Shown in pieces: positions 1 through 12,532 of a DNA stretch of 64,000 nucleotides (positions are counted from its first letter, which is position 1; the number at the start of each line of letters is the position of its first letter). The stretch covers positions 4,655,001 through 4,719,000 of the forward strand of contig NC_060022.1 in the NCBI RefSeq assembly GCF_021134715.1. The letters are read 5' to 3'. This DNA is from Daphnia pulex (taxonomy: Eukaryota > Arthropoda > Branchiopoda > Diplostraca > Daphniidae). The notes under the pieces are model-generated. The model did not search any database, was not told the origin of the DNA, and was given only the letters and a program-made list of their open reading frames with translations. A program made the translations under genes and the position numbers.

Positions 1-538
1 CACGTGACTTCTCACTGGCCTCTTTTTCTGCTGACGCACATTTTTCAGTCAAATAAAAAACAGAAAACTCGCCCGTCATTTGGCTTAATTTGATGCAAGT
101 CTATACAGAACGTCTACCCCTCGAGATTGCACTTTGTATAAACACTTGTTACATTGTTAGACGCAGTAGCTGTTGGCGTTAATCCAAATCGTGCCGCCGC
201 TTGTGGGGAGCCTATCAAAATGCATCCATTTTCATCGCTAACATATAAACGGTCGATGTATAAGCAATGTCTGACCGCTGTTATATAAAAAGGCGTTGTA
301 ATTGGAAGCTAGCTTGTCTATATGAACTTGGTTTTTGATCAGGAAATGGCCTCTTTGTTGAACCCTGTTGGTTTTGCGTCACCAAAATGTGATATTATCC
401 CAAGGGCTGCGATAGTGGATTGTATTGGTAGCGAATGTCCAGAAGAACCCAATGCACTCTCGTACTGTTGCTCTGTTTTTCTTTTTAATGAAATTGTTTT
501 TTTGTTTACTCATCTTGTTCCGTGTTCTTGATTGATAG

Positions 539-651
539 ATGCCCACCCACAGAGCCAGATCACCGGTATTGCTTGGTTGGACAACAACACAATCGTTTCG
601 GTTGGCCAGGACTGCAACAGTCGCTACTGGGACATCCGCAATTTCCCCTGA
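539..651 (+). CDS. Terminal exon of a WD40-repeat protein, probably AIP1/WDR1-like (partial)
   Basis: The exon starts after a TAG acceptor at 537-538 in phase 1 (one base comes from an exon outside the window) and ends at TGA 649-651. The 36 readable codons form the last blade of a WD40 propeller: AHPQSQITGIAWLD, then a G-Q-D turn and a W-D dipeptide close to the C terminus. A final blade of this form is typical of actin-interacting protein 1 (WDR1; flare in Drosophila), which works with cofilin to disassemble actin filaments. No upstream exon is recognisable in 1-538, so that stretch is read as intron. The WD40 call is firm; the AIP1 assignment rests on one short exon. Another WD protein is possible. 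Confidence 0.6.
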
Positions 652-3600
652 AACTGTTGAACCAACAACAAAAGATTAAGGGGAAATTCGACCAAGTCAT
701 GATGATGGTTGATTGCTATTACATTATTATTAATTTACTACTACTACTAAAAAAAAAAAATTTACTACATCAGTACTACTATTTACTTCCGTTTCCCAGT
801 CTGTCTCTCTATCCCACTGTCAACAAACGCCATTCGCTGGTCCATATTCTTCCTCCCCCTCTGAATCAAGCAAGCACCAGAGTCTTTAAGAATTAACAAA
901 TAAGAGTGGCCTTATTATATTATTACTATTATTTTGCAATGGTCTACCAGTGCTATTTAGAATCGTGATCGCCTCGAAGCGTCTCGTCTATTACCCGCCC
1001 TATAATAGCCACGAAACCACACCCTCACCCACCCACCCACCCTCTTTTTTTGTTTTCATTTGTTGTCTCTTTGAAGGGACATATAGTCTTCCTTATTATT
1101 TTGCCCAGTTGTTTTCTCGGTTGATTGGACCGACATGTTCAGGTCTCGTCTGTATGTTGGCGATAGAAAGAAAGAAAAAAAAGAAACAACAACAAACAAT
1201 ATTGGTTATACGTAGCTCTTCCCCCCCACCCTTCTTGTTTGGTTGTCTCTGCGTTATTCCATTTCTTTTTCACACACACAATTATTATCACCATTTTTCT
1301 TTTGTTTTTTCATTTGCGTGTTTTGCTGATTCTTTAATTGCCTGAGAATTCATAAAAAACTAATGTATCTGAAGTGAAAAATTATGACCTTTTATTTATT
1401 AGGTAATAACGTGCGATGAGTCAAATGCGTGTTTACATACGCGACCAATTTGACCTTCTGATACCGCTTATCCCTACCGCTCTACCACCACTGTACTTTG
1501 AGTATCGAGTATTATGTGGGACTCTTCCGACGGTGGTCATCGGTGGTCATTGCGAAATCAATTTTTGAATGGTCAAGGCAGATGCTTATGTTACTCGCCA
1601 CCGGAAACTGTCAAAGAGAACGAGCCATCAGATGTTCTTTTTTACGTTCTCAATAGTCGTCGTGTGACGTACTTACAACTCAAAGTTGTTTGTTCACAGC
1701 GGATGAATCTCATTAAGCACAGTCATGCTGAACTGAGACTTTGTTATTTTTGCATGAAGATGGGATTTTTTCTTTTTACTTACAGAAAACCGCAGGAGGA
1801 AAGAGGGTGGTGTGATTGTGGACGTCACAGTAATCAAGCTGATTCGTGAATTTTCGTCTTTTTTTCAATTTTTCCCGCCATGGTTGTAATAGAGTAAACG
1901 ACGCAAGAGAATTCTCGGGAAATCTTCCGAATGTTGTTGAGATTTTGGCCGGAATTCGTCGGTTATTGAGGACCAGTAAAAACGGGACGTTGACTTTGAT
2001 GCTGATTGGGTTGGTCGAAATATCGGCGGATGCCACGAGTCGTTATTTCGCTAACGAGGCAAGATCGATTCAAGGAGTTTAGCAAATAAAACAAGAAATC
2101 AATACAAAACGAGAGGAAGTCCATCCTCCTTTTCTTTGCAATGATTTGATGTTCCAGATGAACTTTTGACCCGGAAACTCCCCAACCTTGACAGCATATA
2201 ATGTGTAACAACATCAAACCGTTACAAAAGCGGACGACGTTTTTTACGATCGCCCACGCGATTTTAACTGTCATGATGATCGAGTCTATTCCTCAGTGAA
2301 TGAATAATTGGTTTTTTGAATTTTCTCTTGCTTGCTGGTATAAATGCAGCCCTGAATCAAAGAATATCGGTTATTCTTCGAGTATTACTGTATTAGCTCG
2401 TTAAAACAGCAACATGCTGAAGAACTTGGCACTGCTGGGCATTTTTTAATTGTTTATTTGGGGGCTGGGCATCTTTAATTGTTTATTATTTTACGCTTTA
2501 AAAAATTCCCGGTCTACGTGCGGTCTTTCTTTTTAAAATGTTAAGCTGGTTAGTTGTCTAGACAAGCAGTGATGGTTCAAAGGGACTTGTTTCACGAATT
2601 TCGTCTTGCATATATCGCAAGAACCATTTGATCACGTAGGTTTGTTGACGGACGTCTTTGTCGCATCTCGAGACCTTTTTTCCCTCTTGAACAGTGGCCA
2701 AACCCCAACATCATGGGGGTTTCATCTGCGTCTTTGACCACCGAGATCATCACCCGACACCAATATCAATTCCAGGGAAATAAAGTAACAACCAGAGTTT
2801 GATGTTCTTTAATGGATGTCGTTAAACCAAGGACAATTTCAATTTCACATTTAATTACATTATGTTCACTATTGTGTGTGTCCCACGTGTTAAATCAAGA
2901 TAAGCTATCATTTAGTTGTTTTAAGTCATAATTAAATATCTAAGGTTGTGGTCGAAATGCTGTTATAAAATAACTCGGACTGGCAACTCGAATTGGCGAA
3001 CAAGAGAAGGCCGTTTATCGTGCGACTTGTCTTGTTCGCCATTTGGCGGCTGTTTGATTATTTGAGTTTCGAAAAAGTTTCGCAATTAAATTGTCAGGGC
3101 CAATGACACGATCAACTATAACCTCGGTCTGCATTTGAGAGTTTTCATTTTAGCTTGACTGCCAGTAGATGTTTGAATGTGGTTGTGTATGTCGGAAAAA
3201 AAACAGACTGTTTTGACTAATGGACGGCACGTGCATGCATGTTATTGAATTTTGGTACGTTCACAGTTGAGAGTTGGTCATTTTACATTATATTTCATTT
3301 CTCAAGATTCTTGAATAGTCATAAATATTTGATATTTGCGTTGCTGGCGATTTAAAATGACCCTTTGCCATAAAGTTGAATAAGATGAGGAGGCGAACCG
3401 GTTTAGTTGAGTTCATTTGTATGTTATTGAGAAAGAAGCGCACTCTGCACCGCTCACTTTATTAGGCTGTACACTGTACAGTTTTCATTCCATACAATCA
3501 CAACTCCTTATTCGTAAAAAATAGCACGTACGCAACAAATCAGCCAATTAACTATAGTGCTGTTCAGATTAGAATTTGAATCATTACAGATGGCCCTTTG

Positions 3601-5750
3601 TTGGTTGTTGACAAGTGCTGTTCATTTTGAATGACTATGGGCCTTTTGTGTTTGCAGCTGTCAGGATAGGATGCGGGATCCGATCAAAATTGCGCATGTT
3701 TTATTTAGTGAAGTGATGAAAGTTTGCTTGGTTTTCATATTTTTCAAGAAATTTTTTATTTTTAAGGACTTTATCAAATGTGCGCCTCAGATATTTCTCT
3801 ATTGACGTAATAGACTCATTAGTGGAAGATGCGCAGTGGCTAACAGATGGATGGTGACTTCTTATCAGGCAAACTGACCGCGGCTGATCGCACTTGTCCG
3901 TGACTGTGCGGCTTGCGCCTGCAAACCTAAACAGGCGCATATGCCATGATGGCGGCCTTATTGACCACCGAGTGTGGTCTATATAGGGTATTAATCTGCT
4001 ATACATTTTCGCTGTTTACATAAACAACCAACACACTGTCTAGCAAGTAGACTTCTTCGAATCTGTTTCGAAATGACGTACAAAATCCAGCCGCTCTTCT
4101 TACGAATTTTGTCGCACTTGTTGAATTTTGTTTTAAAACTAACTGTTGATCGGCATGGAAACGATCGATTTGATGATTAGAACTAGCCAAAGGGTAACCC
4201 GATGCTTTTGAATCGCCAACGGGCTGACCAATGGGCGCTTGTATAGGCTGCCTAGTCAATATTCAAAAGTGGTTTGAAGACTTAGGAAGCAGCCCATTTT
4301 TTATCCTGTTGTTGCCACAAGGAAAAAACTTTGCGCAGTTGCGGGAGCTTTGATAATCGCCTAAAATCCCCGCGATACAAAATGCAAAACGATCGTCACT
4401 CAAACAAATGTTTTCGCCTTTTTTCAAATGTACCAAGTCATTATCTAAAAGTGCCCTGTCAGAAATGAAATGACTAAAATACGACGATAGCAATGCCCAA
4501 TTGAGATGAATTAGCTTTGAAATCATATCGGGTTCAAGAAAAGATATAATTAACCCAAGCATCAGATGTTGACATCTGTTTCGCTATTTTGGGTTCACGC
4601 AAATTTTATTGCTCTATTTATATTTACGTACTCAATCCTCAAGTTCGATACCGCAATCTTTGCTTTCGACGCTGCCATTTCAAATAATCAATAAATACAA
4701 GGTCTTTTTTTTTTTTTAATTAATTCAAAATGTTCTTCATTGACGACTCGGACCGTGCTGAATTATAATTGCTATAAGGTAATGTTGTAGCCTGCTTGCA
4801 CGCTAGTCTCCAGCCACTATGTAAGAAACCATTCTGCCGCGGACGTTGATCGTATTTAACTTGATCTGCACACGAGTGCAGATCAAGTTAAGAGTGGAGA
4901 TCAGAGAGTCTACGGCTTTATTATGACGGGGGTGAAACTAAATAGCCTAGAGATGCTATCGTTTCATAGAAGAGGAATAAATGCATACATTTTGGTTGTC
5001 GGCCCTAATATTCATTTCAGACATATTAGACTCCCACAGGGTTGTGACCCTGGTCTACATATAGCAAAAAGTTCAATTTTTTTCATAAGCCCTTACACAC
5101 GTACGCTTAAGTTTCTAAGAATTAAGTCTAAAGTTGTTTTGGCGCAAAGAAATGTCAGTGAATTTAATGATGTACAAACAAGAGCAAGTCAAATGGGATC
5201 CGCTACATTGTACACCACAAGGTATTTCGTGTGTGCGTCAGTAGTAAAGAACATGTAGTTTTTTCTTGAAAGCTTTTAAATGCATGTTGCATGTCGGAAT
5301 CCACCTACACATTGCTATATGTCATTGTAATGTTTACTATTGATTTTATTTGATAATAATAAGAAAAACTGAAACACGCGCAAATGCATCAAGTCTAAGT
5401 TGATGCAACAGGTTCACTAGATAAGCCAGAGAAAAGGTTTCATTTCTAGAATTTTACCGGTGAAAATGCAAACTGTTGAAAAGCGACAATTGACAATGAC
5501 CCGATTACATAAATGTAAAGTGTTATGCAAATACAAGAATATCTCGCCAATGATTATAATGATCAGTGAAGAAAAAAAAAGTGAACCTTTTTGAATGCAG
5601 GTACCGCGATCTGACTTGCCATTTATAGGTGACACTATTAATTGTGTTTGTACCATCCAACAATGCTGATGTCCTAACGCCGAATGAATATAGTCTTCTC
5701 GCCATGGAATACGTTACTACTGCGCAGCGAGCCACGCCTCTATGGGTCCT
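652..5750. other. Intergenic stretch, no supported gene
   Basis: No exon set with matching phases and recognisable product is seen on either strand. Notable small items are a TATA-like box at 2338-2346 with a short signal-peptide-like reading frame at 2414, a short duplication of GCTGGGCAT...TTTAATTG at 2440-2488, and a perfect hairpin at 4856-4891. Open frames here are short and have no family resemblance I recognise. Confidence 0.5.
4856..4891. repeat. Perfect 16-bp inverted repeat (hairpin)
   Basis: Left arm TTAACTTGATCTGCAC (4856-4871), loop ACGA, right arm GTGCAGATCAAGTTAA (4876-4891). All 16 pairs match. No flanking gene explains it. Confidence 0.9.
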
Positions 5751-5756
5751 ACCACA

Positions 5757-5766
5757 GATATAAAAA
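5757..5766 (+). promoter_or_regulatory. TATA box of the ImpL2-like gene
   Basis: The sequence GATATAAAAA lies about 180 bases before the start codon at 5943. A pyrimidine-flanked TCATTT about 25 bases downstream could be the initiator, leaving a 5' UTR of about 160 bases without an intron. Inferred from consensus only. Confidence 0.6.
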
Positions 5767-5942
5767 GGAGACGGCACCGTCATTTCTGATCAAGTGTTGC
5801 AAGCCATCGACAGCTCTCCTCTCTCCTTATTCAAGCGCTTTCTCTCTTTTTTCCCAACACAAAAGTCCCAAGTTGTTGGACACTTTTTTTTGCCTAGCTC
5901 ACTTTGATTTGAATTTCATTATATTTCAAAGAAGATTTGATC

Positions 5943-7917
5943 ATGAAACCCACCGGAATTTTTACCAACGTGTTTTTATTCCTGGCCGCATTGACACTGG
6001 CCGCAGCAGCCTCCTTGCCGCTCCGCAGAACATCCATCTTCAGGGTGAGTTGATTTAGCTTGAATTCATTTGATTCACCTATAGCCCTCGTATAAGGTAT
6101 AGAATGAATGACAGTTGCTGGCGCTAAATTTAAAAATTAAATGTTGCAAGTAAAATGCATATGTAGCCACTGGTTGATGGGGGGTGAGATATTTAGTTTT
6201 GTCAATTTATTGCTTGACTTGACATAGTGCAATGTCCGGAATTTTGTTGTTGTTACTCAATCCCCCTTGGAAAAGTAAAGCGACCGGAAGTGCTGATAAA
6301 ATCTAGGGTAGTTTAAACACATCAAAACTGGAACGCGTGCGGCTGTTGCTGCTGCTGATGCAAAGATGGCGAATGTTTTTCTCGAATTCCTGGAAAAGGG
6401 CAAGATTAGGGCTGGATGGGGGTGAAAAACAAGGTCCTCCTCCTCGTGCAGAAAAAGAGATGCGACTATAGAAGAGAGTGACAGGCGGTCTAACTAATGA
6501 CATGTTTTCGTCAAAAATCGTGCGGACATCATCAATTTTGGCTCACGATATTCTCCCGAGAGTCTTATACAACATGTATATAGTTGAAATGAATGAATCG
6601 TTAGTGCGTGGGTTTAGACCGCATCGGACAGAAGTGCAGAGCAAATCCAATTTCATTGAGGTCATGTTTATTATATCTTATTTTGACTTTTTTAAAAATA
6701 ACAGGATAGCGAGACCCCTCGACGCCAGTACGAGGAATTGATAGCCAGTCGACAAATCCGCAGCAATTTCGGTAAGTGATACTATCACACGTTTTCCTAA
6801 GTTTTTCATTCAGCTCTCACTCGAGGTGTGTAACCATATATCCGTTTTAAATTTTTATCAGAGTCGTCAACATCGGATGATCAAGTCGAAAAATCATCAG
6901 CCGCTGGCGAACCTGCCGGAACGTTGAAATTCCACATCAAACCGCCTTCACAATTAACCGTAGCCATGAACGACCGTTTGGAGTTGATCTGTGACGTTTC
7001 CGGTTCTCCTCCTCCGGCCGTCTACTGGCTCAAGAACGGCATGCCCATTCCTGAGGTAATCTAATACTACCCAGCTAGCTACTGCTACTCTCTTGTCGAA
7101 GTGGAAAGATAATAATACTAATTTAAAAATAAAAATTCCCGATTGCCATACACAGTCGCCGTTCGACAGAGACGAAATTGAAGAAGCGTCAAACAAAATC
7201 TCCGAGATTGAGTCGCTGCTGCCGACCAGAGGTTTGGCTTCGACCAAAGCCCGTTTGCTCATCGATTGCGTTGATGGCGACGCCGAGGCCATTTATACTT
7301 GCGTAGCCCAGTCGGTCAACGAGAAGATCGTGTCCAGCACCTACGTTCACATTGAAGGTAATAATGTTGAATTGTGCTGGATCAATCGGGAATGAAATTA
7401 ACAATTTGGTTTGATATAATGAAGGTGAAGTTGCTTATAACGAAACCACCTGCACGTTGAGACACGAGACGGACTCGCTGCCGGCCATCGTTTTCATGTG
7501 GTCGGGTACCTACATTGACGTCGAAGGTAGAGATGCCGTCATCTTGTGCCGGGCAGCTGGTAATCCTTCGCCAAAAATTTCGTGGTACACCGGCGACGAT
7601 CGTCTCATCACCTCCGGACGTCACTATCAGGTAATTAGAATTAAATTGAAATCAATTCATCCTCAAATCACTATAACATTCTTGTTTGATGATTCTAAAA
7701 TCAGATCTTGCCCAGTGGTGATTTGAAAATTTTCAACCTCCGCTGGAACGAACACATGGGTCTTTACAAATGCCGGGCGGAGAATGAATTCGGATTAGAC
7801 GAATCGGTCACTTTCGTTTACCCAGTTGTGGTAATAAATTAACATGACTTTAATCTGTTTCTTCGCGATTAATTTAACAACGAATCTTCTTTTCAACTTT
7901 TGCAGCCGGAGAGTTAA
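5943..7917 (+). CDS. ImpL2: Secreted two-Ig-domain protein, ImpL2-like
   Basis: Seven coding exons: 5943-6044, 6705-6771, 6862-7055, 7156-7357, 7425-7630, 7705-7830, 7906-7917; phases agree and give 302 residues. Residues 1-21 form a signal peptide (MKPTG then a hydrophobic LFLAALTLAAAA core). Ig domain 1 spans about 78-175, with Cys100 and Cys170 and core Trp112. Ig domain 2 spans about 205-298, with Cys230, Trp242 and Cys280. The end of domain 2, YKCRAENEFG followed by TFVYPV, is the typical ImpL2 ending. Members bind insulin-like peptides outside the cell and dampen insulin signalling in flies; the ligand here is inferred. An extra pair, Cys159 and Cys198, lies beside the domain cores. The last exon codes only three residues and the stop. 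No transmembrane segment is seen. Confidence 0.85.
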
Positions 7918-10320
7918 ATGGATTGTTCAGAAAGCACGAATACGTGAGGCAAAATTTCAAAGCTTGTTGGTCGGAAAATTTGACCCGCAATCAATTTCCG
8001 ATCAAAATCGTTATATACAAGCCCAGCAACACACAGTCGACTAGAGTTCATCAGTTGCCGTTTTATATGTGTTATACACTACAACCGCGTGTACAATTAA
8101 TTATACGAGACCCTTATTTTTCTGTACATTCCGTTCCACCTCCTTTTCTTCGTCCATCGTATACTTAGAAAAGGACTACTCTGTAGTGCTCCGGACCCGC
8201 CGTAAATTAATTTATTATCCGCTTGCCATCACGATGACTGACTGAAAATCTTTTTAACTCATAATATGTTATTTACCAAAATTTTAGTTTCCAAAAATTA
8301 ATTTGATTATTATTAACGTCCTTTTTCAATTGATGTTCTTCATACTGTAAGATCTATACACACATATATCTAATATAACTCGAATGAAAGCGGCGAGCGC
8401 CTTTCTTTACTCCGTCCATGAAACTGGACAACGCTGGAATGAGAATATCCAACAGGCGGTTGTTTGTGACAGAGACTGGGCATAGCTTTGCCTTTGCGGG
8501 TCACGGTGGGGGTCTGGTGTCATCCGGTGTCGAAGAGGTTGTCAAAAGATCCTGAACTTTGTTGGTCTCTTCTCAAACAGGCCATCGGTCGAGCGTTTTA
8601 GTTTGTATGGGAGCTAGATTAGAAATCGCCGTTTTTCCATGGAATCCAACATCAAACTTCTGGGAATGTCTAAGGTAGTAGTTTACCATATTGCGTTGAT
8701 GTTTTTCCAACAAGTGCGCAAGTCATCATTTTATTGGAATGATGATCCCCGTTTTCCTTGGCCATCTGCAATCCAGTTTGATGCGGACAAGCAGATGTAG
8801 GACATCATAAACAATCGCGTGGGCTCCTGTTTACTGTAAGTTTCTTATTCATTCTTATCGTTTTTCGTGCATAATTAAATAGCAAAAAGCTTGGGCTTTC
8901 AACTATTTATCGTCTAAACTAGCAAAGGCATTCTTCGAATCCACTCTGCAGTCGATAAAAGATCACGTCATTTCATTTACATCACCCACACATAAACTAA
9001 ATTGAGGACTCACAAACAACTCAGAGATTAGGTCTATTCATAATTTTTCATTTTAACGTATTTTTCAATCGAGGATGCTGGATGAAGTTAAAATTTTTAA
9101 ACAGGAATAACGCAGATTTACAGGAAGACGGTTTTGCACGAAGACCTTTGATTCAACTCCCTGCAAACCGGATGACTTGCTGACCCGGAAGCGAGGGGCC
9201 GGCTAACCTTGAAACGGTTGCAAAAAAATATGTAGTAAAACTCTCAACTGACCCTTTCCATCGGTCGCCTACGCGTTCGATTGTTGCGCCCGAGCAGCGT
9301 CGATGATGATAGAAGGTTCTCGAATATCAATGCATAGTAATATTCAGCTTAATGTATACAAGCGCTTCTGCCGAAGAAGAGACTTTGTTGACTGCTGCTA
9401 GCAGTTGTGCTTAGTTATCAATACGTTTTTACGCGCAGGACGCACTTCAGACCATGAGTCCTCCTTGGCTGATATCACACAACGATGTTGATCACGTAGC
9501 CAGAGTGCAGACGTATCTTAAACGGGTTGAGCGAGATATTGCGAAAAAAACATTTTCTTATTACAAAAAACGTGATTCTCAGACGCGTGTTTGGTTGAAT
9601 TTAATCAAAGATATCCGATCGGTTAATTAATAAATGACCCATCGTGGTAGACATAAACTTTTTTGACAACTTTGATCTTTGCAATGTCATTTGCAATTTT
9701 TTTTTAAATATCTCGCGGACTATGTACTACGCCTCCATATGGTGTTTACATGGCTGTGACATTTTCATAGATAAATGTCAATTTCCACGAATTTGAAATA
9801 TTTTCCAGACTAATCAAGATTCGCTTGATAGAATTTCTGACTTTTGGTTTTCAATATTTCTAGAAAAAAACAGTCTGACGATATGAAAATATTATGGTCA
9901 AGGCTAAATGGGGGCGGTTCTATTACGTCCACGATACAAGTTTTAACTTGTAAGGTTGTACAGCCTAAATACAAATAATATCGACAGGTATGCGGCCGCC
10001 GGTGGGTAAATACTAAATACAAAAGAAAAAATTTTTCATAAGTGCGGAGTTTTTTTAAAAGCAAAGCAGGATTAAGTTAATGTAAATTCATATTATTTGA
10101 TGACGTTTGATTATTTGATGTTACCCCATCTTTGTCTCGTTTTATTATCTCTACCCCACAAATTTAAAAATATTTTTTTGTTGACTTAGCGAGGTCTTAC
10201 GGGATCGCAAAGGATAAATGATATTATCTTTGATTATGCGTCCTGCAACGGTCCACACAGACACACGGTAATCGGTTAAACAAATAAACAGTTTCCATTA
10301 TCTCGAAACCAATTTGACTT
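7918..10320. other. Intergenic stretch, no supported gene
   Basis: The first part is probably the ImpL2 3' UTR. The rest is AT-rich, with short open frames lacking splice-consistent partners. Nothing recognisable on either strand. Confidence 0.5.
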
Positions 10321-10326
10321 TCAGTC
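10321..10326 (+). promoter_or_regulatory. Candidate initiator of the adducin-like gene
   Basis: TCAGTC matches the arthropod initiator and is followed by a short non-coding exon that ends at a CAG|GTAGAT donor near 10381. The next exon begins after a TTCTAG acceptor at 10498 and carries the start codon at 10531. An imperfect downstream element (AGATT) sits about 28 bases after the initiator. No TATA box is seen. Confidence 0.4.
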
Positions 10327-10530
10327 GACTTTGAGCCAAAAGACGCACCAGATTCGTCCAGGAAAGGTGTGACAGTTTCAGGTAGATTTTGTTTTCGCTA
10401 GTGCGTATGTTGTTGATAATTGCATTTAAAAATTAGGACAACATTTACAATTAATTGCCTATTAAATGCCGATTAATTGATTATATTTAAATTCTAGGAA
10501 TCAAACGAGTCTTTTAAAATTGACCGTAAG

Positions 10531-12532
10531 ATGGCAACTCCCGCCGGTGATAACGACTCAATTCAAAACGGAAGTGCGCTAAAAAGGTTAGAAACTTATA
10601 AAGTTCAATTAGAGAACTACCAGGAAAATAATGAATCACTAATAAATCCAAATGAGCTTCAACGACGGAATTACGATTTAAAAAAATTGTAGAAAGTTCA
10701 ATTAGAGAACTACCAAGAAAAAATATTGAATCACCAAATCCCAATGTGTTTCAACAGAATTACGATTAAACACATTTTCAGTTTAATTAGAGAACTACCA
10801 AGAAAATGTTGAATCTCTAATTCCAGATGTGTTTCAACGGAATTACGATTACAAATTTTTTTAGTTTTTAATTAGAGAACTACTAGGAAAATATTGAATC
10901 ACGAAAATCTAAGTGTAATTCAGCGAAATTGCGATCGACAAAATTTGTTTACGCTTTCAGGATTCATTTCCAAGAAGAGGGTCATCGAAGCGGTTACATT
11001 CCACGAGGAATTATTCCCGTCGATGACATTGGAAATGTTGAACCAGCTGGTTACGCTCCTGGAGAAAAGGAATTGCGATGCAAATTGGCCGCGCTTTACA
11101 GATTAGTGGATCACCTAGGGTGGTCCCAGTCGGTGTTTAACCACATTACTGTATGGCCAACTTTATCGATGCTAAGTTTTTTTATTAGATCGTAATTATT
11201 TGCTATTAACAAACTAACCAGGTTAAAGTGAGCGAAGATGACCATCATTTTCTCCTGAATCCATTTGGATTGCTCTACCATGAAATCACCGCCTCGTCAC
11301 TAATCAAAGTGGACGTCCAGGTACATCAATCAGCAATCAAATTATTTTTCTTTTTCAATTTTTACTTTTTGTTTTTCTCATCAATTAGGGCAACATGATT
11401 GACAAAGGATCCACCTATTTCGGTGTGAACATTCCTGGTTTTGTTCTACACTCGGCCGTTCATTCGGCACGTCCGGACGCCAAATGTGTGATTCACATTC
11501 ATCACGCATCCTGCATTGCTGTATGAAATGAAGTCGTTTCAACTGGAAATCAAAGCGCATGTCGCTAATGTCGCCATTCGTTTCCGTGTAATATTATATG
11601 CAGGTGGCTTCGATGAAATGCGGCTTTCTCCCGGTCAGTCAGGAGGCTGTACTCGTCGGCAACGTGAGCTACCACGATTTTTATGGCGTTCTGGTCGACA
11701 GAGCCGAGCGCGAAACCATCATTAAAAATTTGGGCAACAATCATGTACGTACACAGTTACACACACGCAGTTTATATATAGCCGTAGGTGGCGGGACGAC
11801 ATTAAATCATCACCCGAGCGCTCACGCAACGCGAGCACGCTCTCTTTTATTCCTGTATTTTTTTGTTTTGTGCGTGCAATTTAGATTATGTTTTTGCGTA
11901 ATCACGGCTTAGTTGTCGCCGGCCGCACGGTGGAGGAAGCTTTTACCCGTGCCTACCACACGGTGCTGGCGTGTGAAGCCCAAGTCACGATGATGTCCGC
12001 CGGTCTGGAGAACCTGATCATCGTTTCCGAAGAGGCCAAGCAGCGTTCCATGGTTGCATCATAATATTCCATTTTTTTATTACTACTTGTTTCCTTTCTA
12101 GTTTATGATAGTAGTATCAAGACAAATTTGTTTTTCTTTTTCTCGCTTGTGGCTCGTGTACACATAACAGGAAGTTGTTCGTCGCGCTCAAGAAATGATC
12201 GAAGATGGCGCCCTGAAAGAAAAAGCCGGCCAGCAGCAACCATCAGCAGCAGGAGACGTTGATACTAAAGAGAAGAAGGCGCCTCAAGTCAGGTGGAACC
12301 TCGGCGACCTCGAATTCGAAGCGTACATGCGGATGATGGACAATGCCGTAAGTTCAACAGACCGACTTTTTCGTTTATTGCCAGCACAACATATTATAAC
12401 AAACAATACGTAAATTTACATAAATGTGAATATCCTGTCATTGTTTTGTTTTTCGTTTCTGAAACGCTTCAGGGATATCGAACGGGATACCCGTACCGTC
12501 TTCCATCGTTCAAGAGACCGACAGAAAATTAA
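10531..12532 (+). CDS. Shortened adducin paralogue (class II aldolase/adducin head only)
   Basis: Eight coding exons: 10531-10586, 10961-11150, 11222-11320, 11389-11520, 11604-11744, 11885-12052, 12171-12347, 12473-12532; the sum is 340 residues. After an 18-residue leader ([10 protein letters not shown]...) the product is collinear with the adducin head of the next gene, sharing [55 protein letters not shown]-type and MFLRNHGL motifs and six intron positions. It lacks the roughly 100-residue N-terminal region and everything after GYRTGYPYR: the neck-tail region and the Lys-rich MARCKS-like end are gone. Adducin heads mediate oligomerisation, while tails bind spectrin and actin, so this protein could pair with or poison full-length adducin; that is inference. 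The sixth intron has a weak donor (GTTGCA). It looks intact, not a pseudogene. Confidence 0.82.
10603..10960 (+). repeat. Four-copy degenerate tandem repeat in intron 1 of the adducin-like gene
   Basis: Units start near 10603, 10696, 10781 and 10867 and are 85-94 bases long. Each carries AATTAGAGAACTAC, then a GAAAAT...TTGAATC block, then TTTCAACGGAATTACGAT or a variant. The last copy ends exactly in the TTTCAG acceptor of exon 2, so the repeat has grown up to the splice site. Confidence 0.85.

Noticed and set aside
4923-5258. 111-codon plus-strand frame
   Set aside because: No recognisable family, no splice context and composition like the surrounding intergenic DNA.
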